Origin: Terriglobales bacterium | GTDB lineage: Bacteria; Acidobacteriota; Terriglobia; Terriglobales; Acidobacteriaceae | Length of the DNA: 34,747 nt | Direction: 5' to 3' | Assembly: GCA_035937135.1 (NCBI GenBank) | Contig: DASYVL010000133.1 | Location: 1 to 34,747 of the forward strand | Part shown: positions 8,009 to 16,802 of the stretch, one piece after another | How positions within the stretch are numbered: position 1 is the first letter of the stretch | How the letters are laid out: each line of letters starts with the position of its first letter | The notes under the pieces: model-generated | Databases searched by the model: none | Told to the model about the DNA's origin: nothing | Seen by the model: the letters and a program-made list of their open reading frames with translations, nothing else | Made by a program: the position numbers and the translations under genes

Positions 8009-9328
8009 GTGCCGCTCGGCCTCTACATCTCCGTGCCCTTCTGTAAGACGAAATGCAGCTATTGCAACTTCGCCTCCGGCGTATTCTCCCGCGAGCAGTT
8101 CGGAAGCTATGTCGAGCGCGTCTCGAGCGACATGGCCCGCGCGGCTGAGTCCGCCGCAGCCTTGGGCTGCCAGTTCGACCGCCGCGTGGATTCCGTCTAC
8201 CTCGGCGGCGGCACCCCCAGCGTTCTCGCACCCGATCAGTTGCGCGAGCTGTTCCGCGCCGCCCGGCAGAACTTCGATGTGGCGCCCGACGCTGAAATCA
8301 CGGTCGAGTGTGCCCCAGGTACGCTGAGTCCGGCAGTTGTAGGCGCGCTGCTGGACGGCGGCGTGAATCGCGTCAGCCTGGGAGTCCAGTCCTTAATGGA
8401 CGGGGAAGCGGCCGCGGTCGGCCGCCTGCACAGCCGCGCCACCGTTCTCGACGATATCGCCCGCCTGCGCACAGGTGGGATTTCCAGCCTCAACGTGGAC
8501 ATGATCGCCGGCCTGCCCCACCAGACCGCCGCCAGCTGGCGCGCCTCGCTCGACGACGCCATCGCCTCCGGCGTGCCGCACGTCAGCGTTTACATGCTGG
8601 AGGTGGACGACGACTCGCGCCTGGGCCGCGAGCTTATCGCCGGCGGCACACGCTACCACGCCCACTTCGTCCCCGACGACGAGGCCATCGCAGACTTCTA
8701 TGTGGAAGCCTGTTCGGCGCTCGCCTCGGCCGGCGTCGCCCAGTACGAGATTTCTAACTTCGCGCGTCCCGGCGGCGAATCCCGCCACAACCTTAAGTAC
8801 TGGACCCGCCAGCCCTACCTCGGCTTCGGCGTGGACGCCCACTCCATGCTGCCGTGCGAGCAAGGACTGCGTGGCGCGGGCGCCCTCGCCCGCGAAAACC
8901 TGCGCGGCCAAGCCGTCCTCGGCCGCGAAGAGCAGCAGGAACCGTGTGGCACAGGCGTCCCCGCCTGCGCGCTTCGCTTCTCCACTCCGGATTCCCTGGG
9001 CGGCTACCTGGCCGGCGAATCCGGGACGGTCACCCCGGCCTCCGCTGCCCAGGCTCTCGAGGAAAGCTTCTTCCTGGGCCTTCGACTGAATCGCGGCGTG
9101 GACCTGCGACGGCTCGCGACAGAGTTTGGCGGCGAAGCCGTAGCCGCTTCGCGCGACACCGTGGACGAGCTCATCGCCGTCGCGCTCCTGGCGCGCGAGG
9201 GCGACTGCATTCGCCTGACTTCGCGGGGTCGCCTGCTCTCGAACGAAGTGTTTGAGCGCTTCTTGGGCTCGCGGCAGTCCCCTGCCTCAACGCCTGAGCC
9301 TGTGGCAGATTTTCCCGAAATTCATTAG
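8009..9328 (+). CDS. hemW: Radical SAM heme chaperone HemW, carrying a three-unit in-frame repeat insert
   Basis: HemW is a radical SAM protein that binds heme and delivers it to targets; it is often annotated as oxygen-independent coproporphyrinogen oxidase. I chose the GTG at 8009, which places the family N-terminus directly before the iron-sulfur motif; the frame is open from 7943. Cysteines C12, C16 and C19 (CKTKCSYC) are followed by N-F. HemW has Phe there, whereas HemN has Cys, which argues against true HemN. The C-terminal HemW domain is present. Between the conserved PYLGFGVDAHS segment and the Gly-Tyr-Leu segment lies an insert of about 40 residues (about 282-323). It is built from three copies of a palindromic element, all in the same frame. 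GATAAT at 7997-8002 just upstream could be a -10. Confidence 0.92.
   Translation: MPLGLYISVPFCKTKCSYCNFASGVFSREQFGSYVERVSSDMARAAESAAALGCQFDRRVDSVYLGGGTPSVLAPDQLRELFRAARQNFDVAPDAEITVECAPGTLSPAVVGALLDGGVNRVSLGVQSLMDGEAAAVGRLHSRATVLDDIARLRTGGISSLNVDMIAGLPHQTAASWRASLDDAIASGVPHVSVYMLEVDDDSRLGRELIAGGTRYHAHFVPDDEAIADFYVEACSALASAGVAQYEISNFARPGGESRHNLKYWTRQPYLGFGVDAHSMLPCEQGLRGAGALARENLRGQAVLGREEQQEPCGTGVPACALRFSTPDSLGGYLAGESGTVTPASAAQALEESFFLGLRLNRGVDLRRLATEFGGEAVAASRDTVDELIAVALLAREGDCIRLTSRGRLLSNEVFERFLGSRQSPASTPEPVADFPEIH
8864..8969 (+). repeat. Three near-tandem palindromic elements inside hemW
   Basis: Unit A is 8864-8894, unit B 8897-8927 and unit C 8939-8969. Each aligns without gaps over 31 nt to the copy in rimO (34097-34127), with 23, 22 and 25 identical positions. 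Unit A has a perfect 8-bp stem (8875-8882 with 8887-8894) and loop CCCT. Unit C has stem CACAGGCG/CGCCTGCG with one mismatch and loop TCCC. Unit B keeps the 13-nt core AGCCGTCCTCGGC. Unit starts are 33 and 42 nt apart, so all three are read in the same frame, giving 11-residue repeats such as GLRGAGALARE and NLRGQAVLGRE. Confidence 0.85.
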
Positions 9329-9342
9329 ACTCAAACAGTTGC

Positions 9343-9366
9343 CGCTGCTCGAGCGCCGGAGCAGCG
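9343..9366 (+). repeat. Intergenic hairpin between hemW and ltaE
   Basis: CGCTGCTC (9343-9350) pairs perfectly with GAGCAGCG (9359-9366) around an 8-nt loop. No T-run follows, so it is not a standard intrinsic terminator. It may stabilise the mRNA end or be another small repeat. Confidence 0.5.
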
Positions 9367-9379
9367 ATCCCCATCCGCC

Positions 9380-10474
9380 ATGAAGAGCCGCGTCGCCCCG
9401 CGAGGGGTCGCAGAAAAATCAGAGGAGCCGCGCCGGGCCACCCCCGTGGACCTGCGCAGTGACACGGTCACCAAGCCCACGCCGGAGATGCGCCGGGCCA
9501 TGGCCGAGGCCGAGGTCGGCGACGACGTCTACGGCGAAGATCCCACCATCAACCGCCTGGAGCATCTCGCCGCCGAGACCTTCGGCCGCGAGGCCGCGAT
9601 CTTCGTCCCCAGCGGCACCATGGGCAACCAGATCGCCATCAAGATCCACACTCGTCCCGGCCAGGAAGTCATCTGCGAGGAGCGCGCCCACATCTTCAAC
9701 TATGAGATGGCGATGCTCGCGGCCTTCTCCGGCTGCCTCGCGCGCCCCATCCCGGCAGCGGACGGCATCCTGAGCTGGGCGGAGGTCAAGAAGCGCATCC
9801 GCCCCAAGACTTACTACATCTCGCAGACCGGACTGGTCTCGCTCGAGAACACGCACAACATGGCGGGCGGGACGGTGTATCCCACGGAAGTCGCGAACGA
9901 GATTTGCGACGCCGCCCATGACGCCGGACTTCCCGTGCATCTCGACGGCGCGCGCATCTTCAACGCCGCGGCGGCGCTGGGCCAGCCCGTGGCCGAGATC
10001 ACGCGCAAGTTCGATTCGGTGATGTTCTGCCTTTCCAAGGGACTGGGCGCGCCGGTGGGCTCGATGCTGGTGGGCAGCCGCGGCTTCATCGAACAGGCGC
10101 GCGCCTATCGCAAAGCTTTGGGCGGCGGGATGCGCCAGGCGGGAATCCTGGCGGCGGCGGGCCTGATCGCCCTGGGGAAAATGCCGGCCCGCCTGCGTGA
10201 CGACCACGCCAACGCCCGCTTCCTGGCCGATGGATTGGCCGAGGTTCGCGGCATCCGCCTGGATGCGAAAAAAGTTCAGACCAACATCGTAGTCTTCGAC
10301 ATCAGCGGCACAGGCATGAACTCGGCGGAGTTCTCGCGACAGCTGGCCGAGCGCAACGTGCTGGCCAACGGCATTGACCCGCAGACCATGCGCATCGTCA
10401 CCCATATGGATGTGGACCGCGCCGGCTGTGAGCGCGCGCTGGACGCGATCCGCGCCATCTGCGGTGAGAACTGA
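9380..10474 (+). CDS. ltaE: Low-specificity L-threonine aldolase (PLP enzyme)
   Basis: The enzyme cleaves L-threonine or L-allo-threonine to glycine and acetaldehyde in the cytosol. The 364-residue protein carries the family N-terminal motif [19 protein letters not shown] for cofactor phosphate contacts, H104 stacking on the ring, HLDGAR with D189, and the PLP-binding K220 in [13 protein letters not shown]. The first 22 residues precede the family core and are charged; the DNA there contains CCCC-GCGA-GGGG. A GTG at 9446 directly before DLRSDT is an alternative start. It follows hemW after 51 nt and precedes the SRPBCC gene by 18 nt. Confidence 0.93.
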   Translation: MKSRVAPRGVAEKSEEPRRATPVDLRSDTVTKPTPEMRRAMAEAEVGDDVYGEDPTINRLEHLAAETFGREAAIFVPSGTMGNQIAIKIHTRPGQEVICEERAHIFNYEMAMLAAFSGCLARPIPAADGILSWAEVKKRIRPKTYYISQTGLVSLENTHNMAGGTVYPTEVANEICDAAHDAGLPVHLDGARIFNAAAALGQPVAEITRKFDSVMFCLSKGLGAPVGSMLVGSRGFIEQARAYRKALGGGMRQAGILAAAGLIALGKMPARLRDDHANARFLADGLAEVRGIRLDAKKVQTNIVVFDISGTGMNSAEFSRQLAERNVLANGIDPQTMRIVTHMDVDRAGCERALDAIRAICGEN

Positions 10475-10492
10475 GGAGACGATTCCCCCATC

Positions 10493-10951
10493 ATGGCCAT
10501 ACACCTCGAATACTCCGTGAGCGCGAAGTGCCGCCCCGAGCACATCTGGGAGAAGTTCGAGAAGCTCGACCAGTGGCCATGGTGGAACCGCGTCATCGCG
10601 CAGAGCAAGTGGCTGGAGGGCCAGCCCTGGCAGAAGGGAAGCCGCTTCCTGATGGAGCTGGCGCGCCCCATCAACATGAAGTTCGAACCCGTGGTCCTGG
10701 AGTGCGCCGCGCCGCACAAGGTCGGCTGGGTGGGCAAGGCCATGGGCGTGCGCGGCGAACACTGGTTCAGCTTCGAGCCCCAGCCCGACGGAGCCACCCT
10801 GATGAAGACCTGGGAGGAGTTCACCGGCCCCAGTACCCTCTTCTTCGGGGACGGCAGGAAACAGGCGGTGGTCAAGATGTATGCTGACTGGTTCGAGGCA
10901 CTCAAGTTCGAAGCCGAGCGCATCGCCCGCGAGGCGGCGGCGCGCTCCTGA
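10493..10951 (+). CDS. SRPBCC (START/Bet v1-like) ligand-binding family protein
   Basis: A cytosolic protein of 152 residues without signal peptide or membrane segment. The pattern of an N-terminal beta strand, the paired helices around PEHIWEKFEKLDQWPWWNRV, a strand-rich middle (KGSRFLMEL, HWFSFEPQPDGATLM) and a long C-terminal helix is that of SRPBCC polyketide-cyclase-like proteins. These have a deep hydrophobic cavity and bind lipids or other ligands; the ligand here cannot be told. It lies 18 nt after ltaE and 11 nt before the SelW-like gene, so co-transcription is likely. Confidence 0.8.
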   Translation: MAIHLEYSVSAKCRPEHIWEKFEKLDQWPWWNRVIAQSKWLEGQPWQKGSRFLMELARPINMKFEPVVLECAAPHKVGWVGKAMGVRGEHWFSFEPQPDGATLMKTWEEFTGPSTLFFGDGRKQAVVKMYADWFEALKFEAERIAREAAARS

Positions 10952-10962
10952 CGGAGGCAACC

Positions 10963-11205
10963 ATGAACGTGGAGATTAAGCGCTGCTTCACCTGACTCTC
11001 GATTCTTTTTGAGGCGGGACGCCTCAAGCGGGAGATCAGGGAAAAGCTGAATATCAAGCCGAAGATGAGCTTCGGCGGAGTGGGTGTGCTGGACGTGATG
11101 GTGGACGGCAGGACCATCTTCTCCCACCAGGCGGAGCGGCGCATGCTGGTTCCGGGGGAGATTGTGGCGCTGATCAGCGCGCTCCAGGGCAGCGCGCCGG
11201 CCTAA
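10963..11205 (+). CDS. SelW-like (Rdx family) selenoprotein with in-frame UGA at codon 11
   Basis: Reading from the ATG at 10963 (GGAGG 5 nt upstream) through the TGA at 10993-10995 gives 80 residues ending at a TAA. The product begins [11 protein letters not shown], a C8-x-x-U11 redox motif near the N-terminus as in SelW. After the TGA it continues with a helix ([14 protein letters not shown]), then [20 protein letters not shown] and [11 protein letters not shown]. That matches the Rdx/SelW plan, in which a strand with V-x-V-D-G and a basic or polar segment precede a C-terminal helix. The gene is invisible to standard ORF callers because of the stop. A SECIS-like hairpin lies 14 nt after the UGA. 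It sits between the SRPBCC gene (11-nt gap) and an acyl-CoA dehydrogenase (26-nt gap). Family members are thought to be thiol oxidoreductases. The alternative, a gene broken by a nonsense mutation, is less likely given the hairpin and the position of the TGA. No selA, selB, selC or selD is in the window. Confidence 0.83.
11009..11027 (+). promoter_or_regulatory. Bacterial SECIS-like hairpin
   Basis: TTGAGGCG (11009-11016) pairs perfectly with CGCCTCAA (11020-11027) around loop GGA. The loop begins with two G, and its first base is about 21 nt after the UGA. Both features fit bacterial SECIS elements, which lie inside the coding region directly downstream of the Sec codon and bind SelB. Confidence 0.75.
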
Positions 11206-11231
11206 GGTTCGAAGCATCGGAAGGAGCCGAC

Positions 11232-12374
<1,143 letters not shown>

Positions 12375-12408
12375 ACGTCCGAGCGTTCCCGTTACCAGGA
12401 GAGAAGTC

Positions 12409-14205
12409 ATGATGTCCCATCGTTTGCGACTGACCCTTGCTGTTCTTTTTCTGACTTCCGCGACGGCCGCGGCGCAGGCTGGTTCATCCGGCACAAGACC
12501 TGCCGCGCAGCAGCCCTGGGTCGCGCGCAGCAACGAGAACGCCACGGTCTTGATCCAGGTGATTGCACGCTTCGAGCCGGAGGCGGCCAGTCAAGTGGGC
12601 GCGGAAGGCTTCGACGGGCAGATCGCGGACATGAAGCCGGGGGTGAACGAGCGCTCGCGCCAAGCCACCCGCGGAGCCATCGAGGAGCTGAAACGCCGCC
12701 TGGCGCAGGAGAAGGATCCGCTCATCCGCCAGGACCTGGAGATCCTCATCAAGACCGCCTACGACAACATTCGCGGCTCGCTCCTAAGCGAAAAGTTCGA
12801 TGTTCCCTACTTCAACCTCCCGCGCAACCTGTTTCTGGGCATCCGCTCGCTGCTCGACGACCAGGTGCCGGCCGAGCGCCGCAAAGCGGCGCTGGTGCGG
12901 CTGCGGCGCTACGCCGGCATGGAGCCCGGCTACGAGCCCATCGTCAAGCTGGCGGAGGACCGCACCCGCGAGCGGCTGACGCAGCCCGGATTGCTCGGTC
13001 CGGTGAAGGACGAAGTGGAAAAGGACCTGAACAACTCCGCGTTGTTCGTGAACGGCATGGGCCAGCTCCTTCAGAAATACAAAATTCAGGGATACGAGAA
13101 GCCCTACGCCGAACTCAAGCGGCATTTGGCCCAGTATGACGAGTTCGTGCGCACGGAGATTCTGCCCCGGGCGCGCACCGATTTCCGCTTGCCACCGGAG
13201 GAGTACGCCTTTGACCTGGAGCAGGTCGGCGTGGACGTTCCGCCCGACGAGCTGGCCGTCAAGGCACACGCGGCCTTCGATGACATCCAGAAGCAGATGC
13301 GCAAGCTGGCGCCGCAGGTGGCCAAGCAGCACGGCTGGAACCTCACCGACTATCGCGACGTCATCCGCGAGCTGAAGAAGGACCAGTTGGTGGGCGAGGC
13401 CATCCTGCCGCACTACCAAGCGCGCCTGAAAGAGATCGAAGGGATCATCCGGAAGCAGCGCCTGGTGACGCTGCCGTCGCGGCCGGCGCGCATCCGCCTC
13501 GCCAGCGCGGCCGAGAGCGCCAACGTCCCCGCGCCCAACATGCGGCCGCCGCGCTTCATCGGCAACACCGGCGAGCAGGGAGAATTCGTCCTGCCCCTGA
13601 ACATTCCCGCGCCCCCCGGCTCCAAGCAGGCCACGCAGAAGTTGGACGACTTCACCTACTCCGCCAGCTCCTGGACCATCATCGCGCACGAGGCACGCCC
13701 CGGCCACGAGCTGCAGTTCGCGGCCATGATGGAGCGAGGGGTCTCCATCCCCCGGGCCGTCTTTGCCTTCAACAGCACCAACGTCGAGGGCTGGGGCCTT
13801 TACGCCGAAGCCATCACCCTGCCCTACATGCCTCCGGACGGCCAGTTCATCTCGCTCCAGTTCCGGCTGATGCGCGCCGCCCGCGCCTTCCTTGATCCCG
13901 AGCTGCAATCCGGCAAGGTCACCAAGGAGCAGGCCCTCAAGGTCCTGAAGGACGACGTCGTGCTCTCCGACGCCATGGCCAATCAGGAGGTCGAGCGCTA
14001 TACCTTCCTCGCGCCCGGGCAGGCCACCTCCTATTTCTACGGCTTCAACCGGCTGATTCGGCTCCGCGAGGAGGTGGAGAAGGCGCAGGGCAAGAAGTTC
14101 GACCAGCAGAAGTTCCACGACTTCGTCCTCGGCCAGGGCCTGCTGCCTCCGGAACTGCTGCGCAAGGCGGTGCTCGAGGATTTCGTCGGCCGCAAGCAGG
14201 ATTAG
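12409..14205 (+). CDS. Secreted DUF885 family putative metallopeptidase
   Basis: The 598-residue protein begins with a Sec signal peptide (hydrophobic stretch ending TAAAQA). The AGGAGA upstream of the ATG at 12409 supports this start, with a second ATG following directly. The family landmark HExxPGH is present at about residues 427-433 (HEARPGHELQ), followed by VEGWGLYAE, in which the Glu is a likely further metal ligand. The family is generally thought to be zinc-dependent peptidases, but substrates are mostly unknown. The location should be the periplasm or outside the cell. It lies 34 nt after the acyl-CoA dehydrogenase and 34 nt before meaB. Confidence 0.88.
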   Translation: MMSHRLRLTLAVLFLTSATAAAQAGSSGTRPAAQQPWVARSNENATVLIQVIARFEPEAASQVGAEGFDGQIADMKPGVNERSRQATRGAIEELKRRLAQEKDPLIRQDLEILIKTAYDNIRGSLLSEKFDVPYFNLPRNLFLGIRSLLDDQVPAERRKAALVRLRRYAGMEPGYEPIVKLAEDRTRERLTQPGLLGPVKDEVEKDLNNSALFVNGMGQLLQKYKIQGYEKPYAELKRHLAQYDEFVRTEILPRARTDFRLPPEEYAFDLEQVGVDVPPDELAVKAHAAFDDIQKQMRKLAPQVAKQHGWNLTDYRDVIRELKKDQLVGEAILPHYQARLKEIEGIIRKQRLVTLPSRPARIRLASAAESANVPAPNMRPPRFIGNTGEQGEFVLPLNIPAPPGSKQATQKLDDFTYSASSWTIIAHEARPGHELQFAAMMERGVSIPRAVFAFNSTNVEGWGLYAEAITLPYMPPDGQFISLQFRLMRAARAFLDPELQSGKVTKEQALKVLKDDVVLSDAMANQEVERYTFLAPGQATSYFYGFNRLIRLREEVEKAQGKKFDQQKFHDFVLGQGLLPPELLRKAVLEDFVGRKQD

Positions 14206-14239
14206 TCCGGCTCCGCGCTTCTGCTTTACACTGGGTCCG

Positions 14240-15196
14240 TTGCCTGACGAGACCAACAACTGGGTAGCGCGCATCCGCTCCGGGGAGCCGCGGGCGCTGG
14301 CCCGCGCCATCAGCGCCATCGAGGACCACGCGCCCGAATCCGTCGAGCTGCTGAAGGCGCTGTTCCCACACAGCGGGAAGGCGCGCGTCATCGGCCTGAC
14401 CGGAGCTCCCGGCTCCGGCAAGAGCACGCTAGTGGACCAGCTGGCCCGCGAGTACCGCAAGCAGGGACGCACCCTCGGCATCATCGCCGTGGATCCCACC
14501 AGCCCCTACACTGGCGGCGCGATTTTGGGCGACCGCATCCGCATGCAGGCCCACCACGCCGACTCCGGCATCTACATCCGCAGCATGGCGACGCGCGGTT
14601 TTCTGGGCGGCCTGGCGCGGGCTACCGCCGACGTGGCCACGGTACTCGACGCCAGCGGCAAAGACCTCATCCTGGTCGAGACTGTCGGGGTCGGGCAGGA
14701 CGAGGTGGACATCGTGCGCCTCGCCGACGCCACCATCGTCATCCTGGTTCCCGGCATGGGCGACGACGTGCAAACCATCAAGGCCGGCATCATGGAGATC
14801 GCCGACATCTTCGTCATCAACAAGAGCGACCGCGAAGGCGCGGAGCGCGTGGAGCGCGAGATCCGCGCCATGCAGTCGCTGGCCACGCGCCCCGACCGCT
14901 GGTCGCCGCCCATCGTCAAGACGGTGGCCACCGAAGGCACCGGCATCCCGGAGCTGGTGGCCGCCATCGCCGAGCACGAGGAGTACCTGCGGCGGGAGAA
15001 CCTCACGCTCAAGAAGAAGATCGGCAACTGGCGCGAGCGCCTGGTGGAGATGCTGCGCGAATCGTTGCTGGAGCGCGTCCTCAAAGAGCAGATGTCCGAC
15101 GGCGAGGTGGCGGCGTACGCCGCCGAAGTCGCCGAAGGGAAGCGCGATCCGTATTCGCTGGTGGAAGAGATCGTCAGCCGGGTGGGGAAGCCCTGA
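14240..15196 (+). CDS. meaB: Methylmalonyl-CoA mutase-associated GTPase MeaB (ArgK family)
   Basis: MeaB is a G3E GTPase that gates B12 loading and protects methylmalonyl-CoA mutase. The 318-residue protein has the P-loop GAPGSGKS at 55-62, the family motif DPTSPYTGGAILGDR, switch segment ETVGVGQDEVDI, and the base-specifying NKSD. Start is TTG at 14240; no ATG or Shine-Dalgarno fits. TACACT ends 7 nt upstream, so a leaderless start is possible. The next gene, mce, acts on the substrate of the same mutase and starts 7 nt after this gene, which supports the assignment. The mutase subunits themselves are not in the window. Confidence 0.95.
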   Translation: MPDETNNWVARIRSGEPRALARAISAIEDHAPESVELLKALFPHSGKARVIGLTGAPGSGKSTLVDQLAREYRKQGRTLGIIAVDPTSPYTGGAILGDRIRMQAHHADSGIYIRSMATRGFLGGLARATADVATVLDASGKDLILVETVGVGQDEVDIVRLADATIVILVPGMGDDVQTIKAGIMEIADIFVINKSDREGAERVEREIRAMQSLATRPDRWSPPIVKTVATEGTGIPELVAAIAEHEEYLRRENLTLKKKIGNWRERLVEMLRESLLERVLKEQMSDGEVAAYAAEVAEGKRDPYSLVEEIVSRVGKP

Positions 15197-15203
15197 GGCC
15201 TGA

Positions 15204-15611
15204 ATGACCGCAAAGTTGTCCATCGACCATCTGGGCATCGCCGTGAAGTCGCTCGCGGCCTCCAAGGCCTTCTACGAACAGCTTGGCCTGCGCGTCGAGT
15301 CCGAGGAAGTCATCGAGCACGAGAAGGTGCGCGTGGCCATGCTGCCGCTGGGTGAGAGCCGCGTCGAGCTACTGGAAGCGACCTCGGACGATTCGCCTAT
15401 CGCCCGCTTTATCGCCAAGCGCGGTGAAGGGCTGCACCACATCTCGCTGCGGGTCGCGGACCTGGAGGCGACCGTGGCGCGCATGAAGAAGAGCGGCACG
15501 CGCTTCGTCTCCGAAGAGATCAAGATCGGCGCCGGCGGCCACCGCTACGTCTTCGTTCATCCCGCGAGCGCCGGCGGCGTGCTGCTGGAGCTGTGCGAAG
15601 AGCGCCGCTAA
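15204..15611 (+). CDS. mce: Methylmalonyl-CoA epimerase
   Basis: This enzyme interconverts (2S)- and (2R)-methylmalonyl-CoA, linking propionyl-CoA carboxylation to the mutase. The 135-residue protein is a two-module VOC fold. Likely metal ligands are H9 (IDHLGIAV), H79 (GLHHISLRV) and E129 (VLLELCE), with E55 in VELLEAT near the fourth position. The length and order of motifs match known epimerases well. It starts 7 nt after meaB and ends 4 nt before tsaB, so the genes are probably one operon. Confidence 0.92.
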   Translation: MTAKLSIDHLGIAVKSLAASKAFYEQLGLRVESEEVIEHEKVRVAMLPLGESRVELLEATSDDSPIARFIAKRGEGLHHISLRVADLEATVARMKKSGTRFVSEEIKIGAGGHRYVFVHPASAGGVLLELCEERR

Positions 15612-15615
15612 CGCC

Positions 15616-16275
15616 ATGCTGATCCTCGCCATCGACACCTCCTGGAAGCAGGGCAGCGTGGCCCTCGCCCGCGGCGACGCTCGCAGCTTCGAGCTCATCG
15701 AGATGGCGCCCGTGGCCGGCGGAACGTTTTCGGCGCAACTGATTCCCGAGATCTCGGCGTTGCTGGCGAAGCACAAAATCGGTAAGGAAGAGATAGAGGG
15801 CTTCGGCGCCGCCTCCGGCCCCGGCTCCTTCACCGGCCTGCGCGTCGGGCTGGCCGCCATCAAGGCCCTAGCCGAGGTGCTGAAAAAGCCGATTGCGGCG
15901 GTGTCGGTGCTCGAGGCACTGGCCGTCGCCTCCGGCGCCACGGGAAGAGTCATCGCCGCCCTCGACGCCGGACGCTGCGAGGCTTATGTCGGGGAATACG
16001 TTCTTGGCGCCGGCGGCGCGACCAGAGTGCGGGAATCCCTGGTGGGGCAGGAAGAGCTTCCCGCTCTTGTCGCCGGCCACGAGGAAGCCACGGTGGTCAC
16101 TTCGGACGAGGCGATTGCCAAGCTGCTGGACGCCCGCCGGGTCGCCCGCCCGCAGAGCGACTCCATCGCGCGCCTGGCAATCAGAAAAATCATGGCGGGA
16201 CAGACGGTCGCACCCGAGGAGCTGGACGCCAACTACATCCGCCGCTCCGATGCCGAGATCTTCGCCAAGCCCTGA
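15616..16275 (+). CDS. tsaB: tRNA threonylcarbamoyladenosine biosynthesis protein TsaB
   Basis: TsaB (YeaZ) is the inactive ASKHA partner of TsaD in the complex that makes t6A37 on ANN-decoding tRNAs. The 219-residue length is typical. The N-terminus MLILAIDTSWKQGSVAL and the segment GFGAASGPGSFTGLRVGLAAIKALAE are strong family signatures. It is followed 13 nt later by rimI, a very common bacterial pair. tsaC, tsaD and tsaE are not in the window. Confidence 0.95.
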   Translation: MLILAIDTSWKQGSVALARGDARSFELIEMAPVAGGTFSAQLIPEISALLAKHKIGKEEIEGFGAASGPGSFTGLRVGLAAIKALAEVLKKPIAAVSVLEALAVASGATGRVIAALDAGRCEAYVGEYVLGAGGATRVRESLVGQEELPALVAGHEEATVVTSDEAIAKLLDARRVARPQSDSIARLAIRKIMAGQTVAPEELDANYIRRSDAEIFAKP

Positions 16276-16288
16276 CCGCATTTCGAAC

Positions 16289-16744
16289 GTGAACATCCGC
16301 GCCGCCACCGCCGCCGACGTCCCCGCCATGATGGCGCTGGAGCGCCATGCCGTGACCGCTGCCCACTGGGGTGCGGCCGACTACGCGCGCCTCTTCGCCG
16401 CCGGTTCTCAGTACGTCGCTCTGGTCCTGGAAGGGAAGGAGCTAGAGGGCTTTGTGGTTGCGCGCGGGATGGGGACTGAGTGGGAGCTCGAGAACATCGC
16501 GGTGGCGGGCCCGGCCCGTCGTCGCGGCCTGGGCGCCCGCCTGCTCGCCAACCTGCTGGACCGGGCGCGCCAGGCCGGCGCCCGCAACGTTTTTCTCGAA
16601 GTGCGCGAGTCCAATCGCGCGGCCCGGTCGCTCTACGAGAAGTGGGCCTTCGTCGAAAGCGGCCGCCGCAAGGCCTACTACCGCGACCCGGATGAGGACG
16701 CGGTACTCTACCGGTTTACTCTTCCTGCAATACCCGAAAAATGA
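16289..16744 (+). CDS. rimI: Ribosomal-protein-alanine N-acetyltransferase RimI (GNAT)
   Basis: RimI acetylates the N-terminus of ribosomal protein S18. I chose the GTG at 16289 because the family sequence begins there (VNIRAATAADVPAM); the frame is open further upstream but overlaps tsaB. The 151-residue product has the acetyl-CoA loop AVAGPARRRGLGARLL, followed by FLEVRESNRAARSLYEKWAF and a C-terminal YYRDPDEDAVLY segment, all typical of RimI. The gene is 13 nt after tsaB. A related GNAT with another target cannot be excluded, but the context favours RimI. Confidence 0.88.
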   Translation: MNIRAATAADVPAMMALERHAVTAAHWGAADYARLFAAGSQYVALVLEGKELEGFVVARGMGTEWELENIAVAGPARRRGLGARLLANLLDRARQAGARNVFLEVRESNRAARSLYEKWAFVESGRRKAYYRDPDEDAVLYRFTLPAIPEK

Positions 16745-16802
16745 TTGAAGCCCGCCGTGCAGGTATGGTAGTTTCTAGCCGACAATCTAGGAGGTCCTCT
16801 GG

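Noticed and set aside
8864-8969. A CRISPR array
   Set aside because: The three units are nearly contiguous, lack spacers of even length and lie in a coding frame with a fourth copy in another gene.
8009-9328. True coproporphyrinogen III oxidase HemN
   Set aside because: The residue pattern after the three-Cys motif is N-F rather than the extra Cys of HemN, and the length and C-terminal domain fit HemW.
9419-10960. Open frame of 513 codons on the minus strand
   Set aside because: It covers ltaE and the SRPBCC gene in antisense and shows no recognisable domain.
10963-10995. The SelW-like frame as a pseudogene stopped at codon 11
   Set aside because: The TGA falls exactly at the second redox position of the CxxC/U motif, the frame stays open for 69 more family-like codons, and a SECIS-like hairpin follows. 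Random decay would not be expected to give all three.
12784-14499. Long open frame of 571 codons on the minus strand
   Set aside because: It is antisense to the DUF885 gene and the start of meaB, lacks any family sequence, and has the His/Gly/Leu/Val-rich composition typical of antisense frames in GC-rich DNA.
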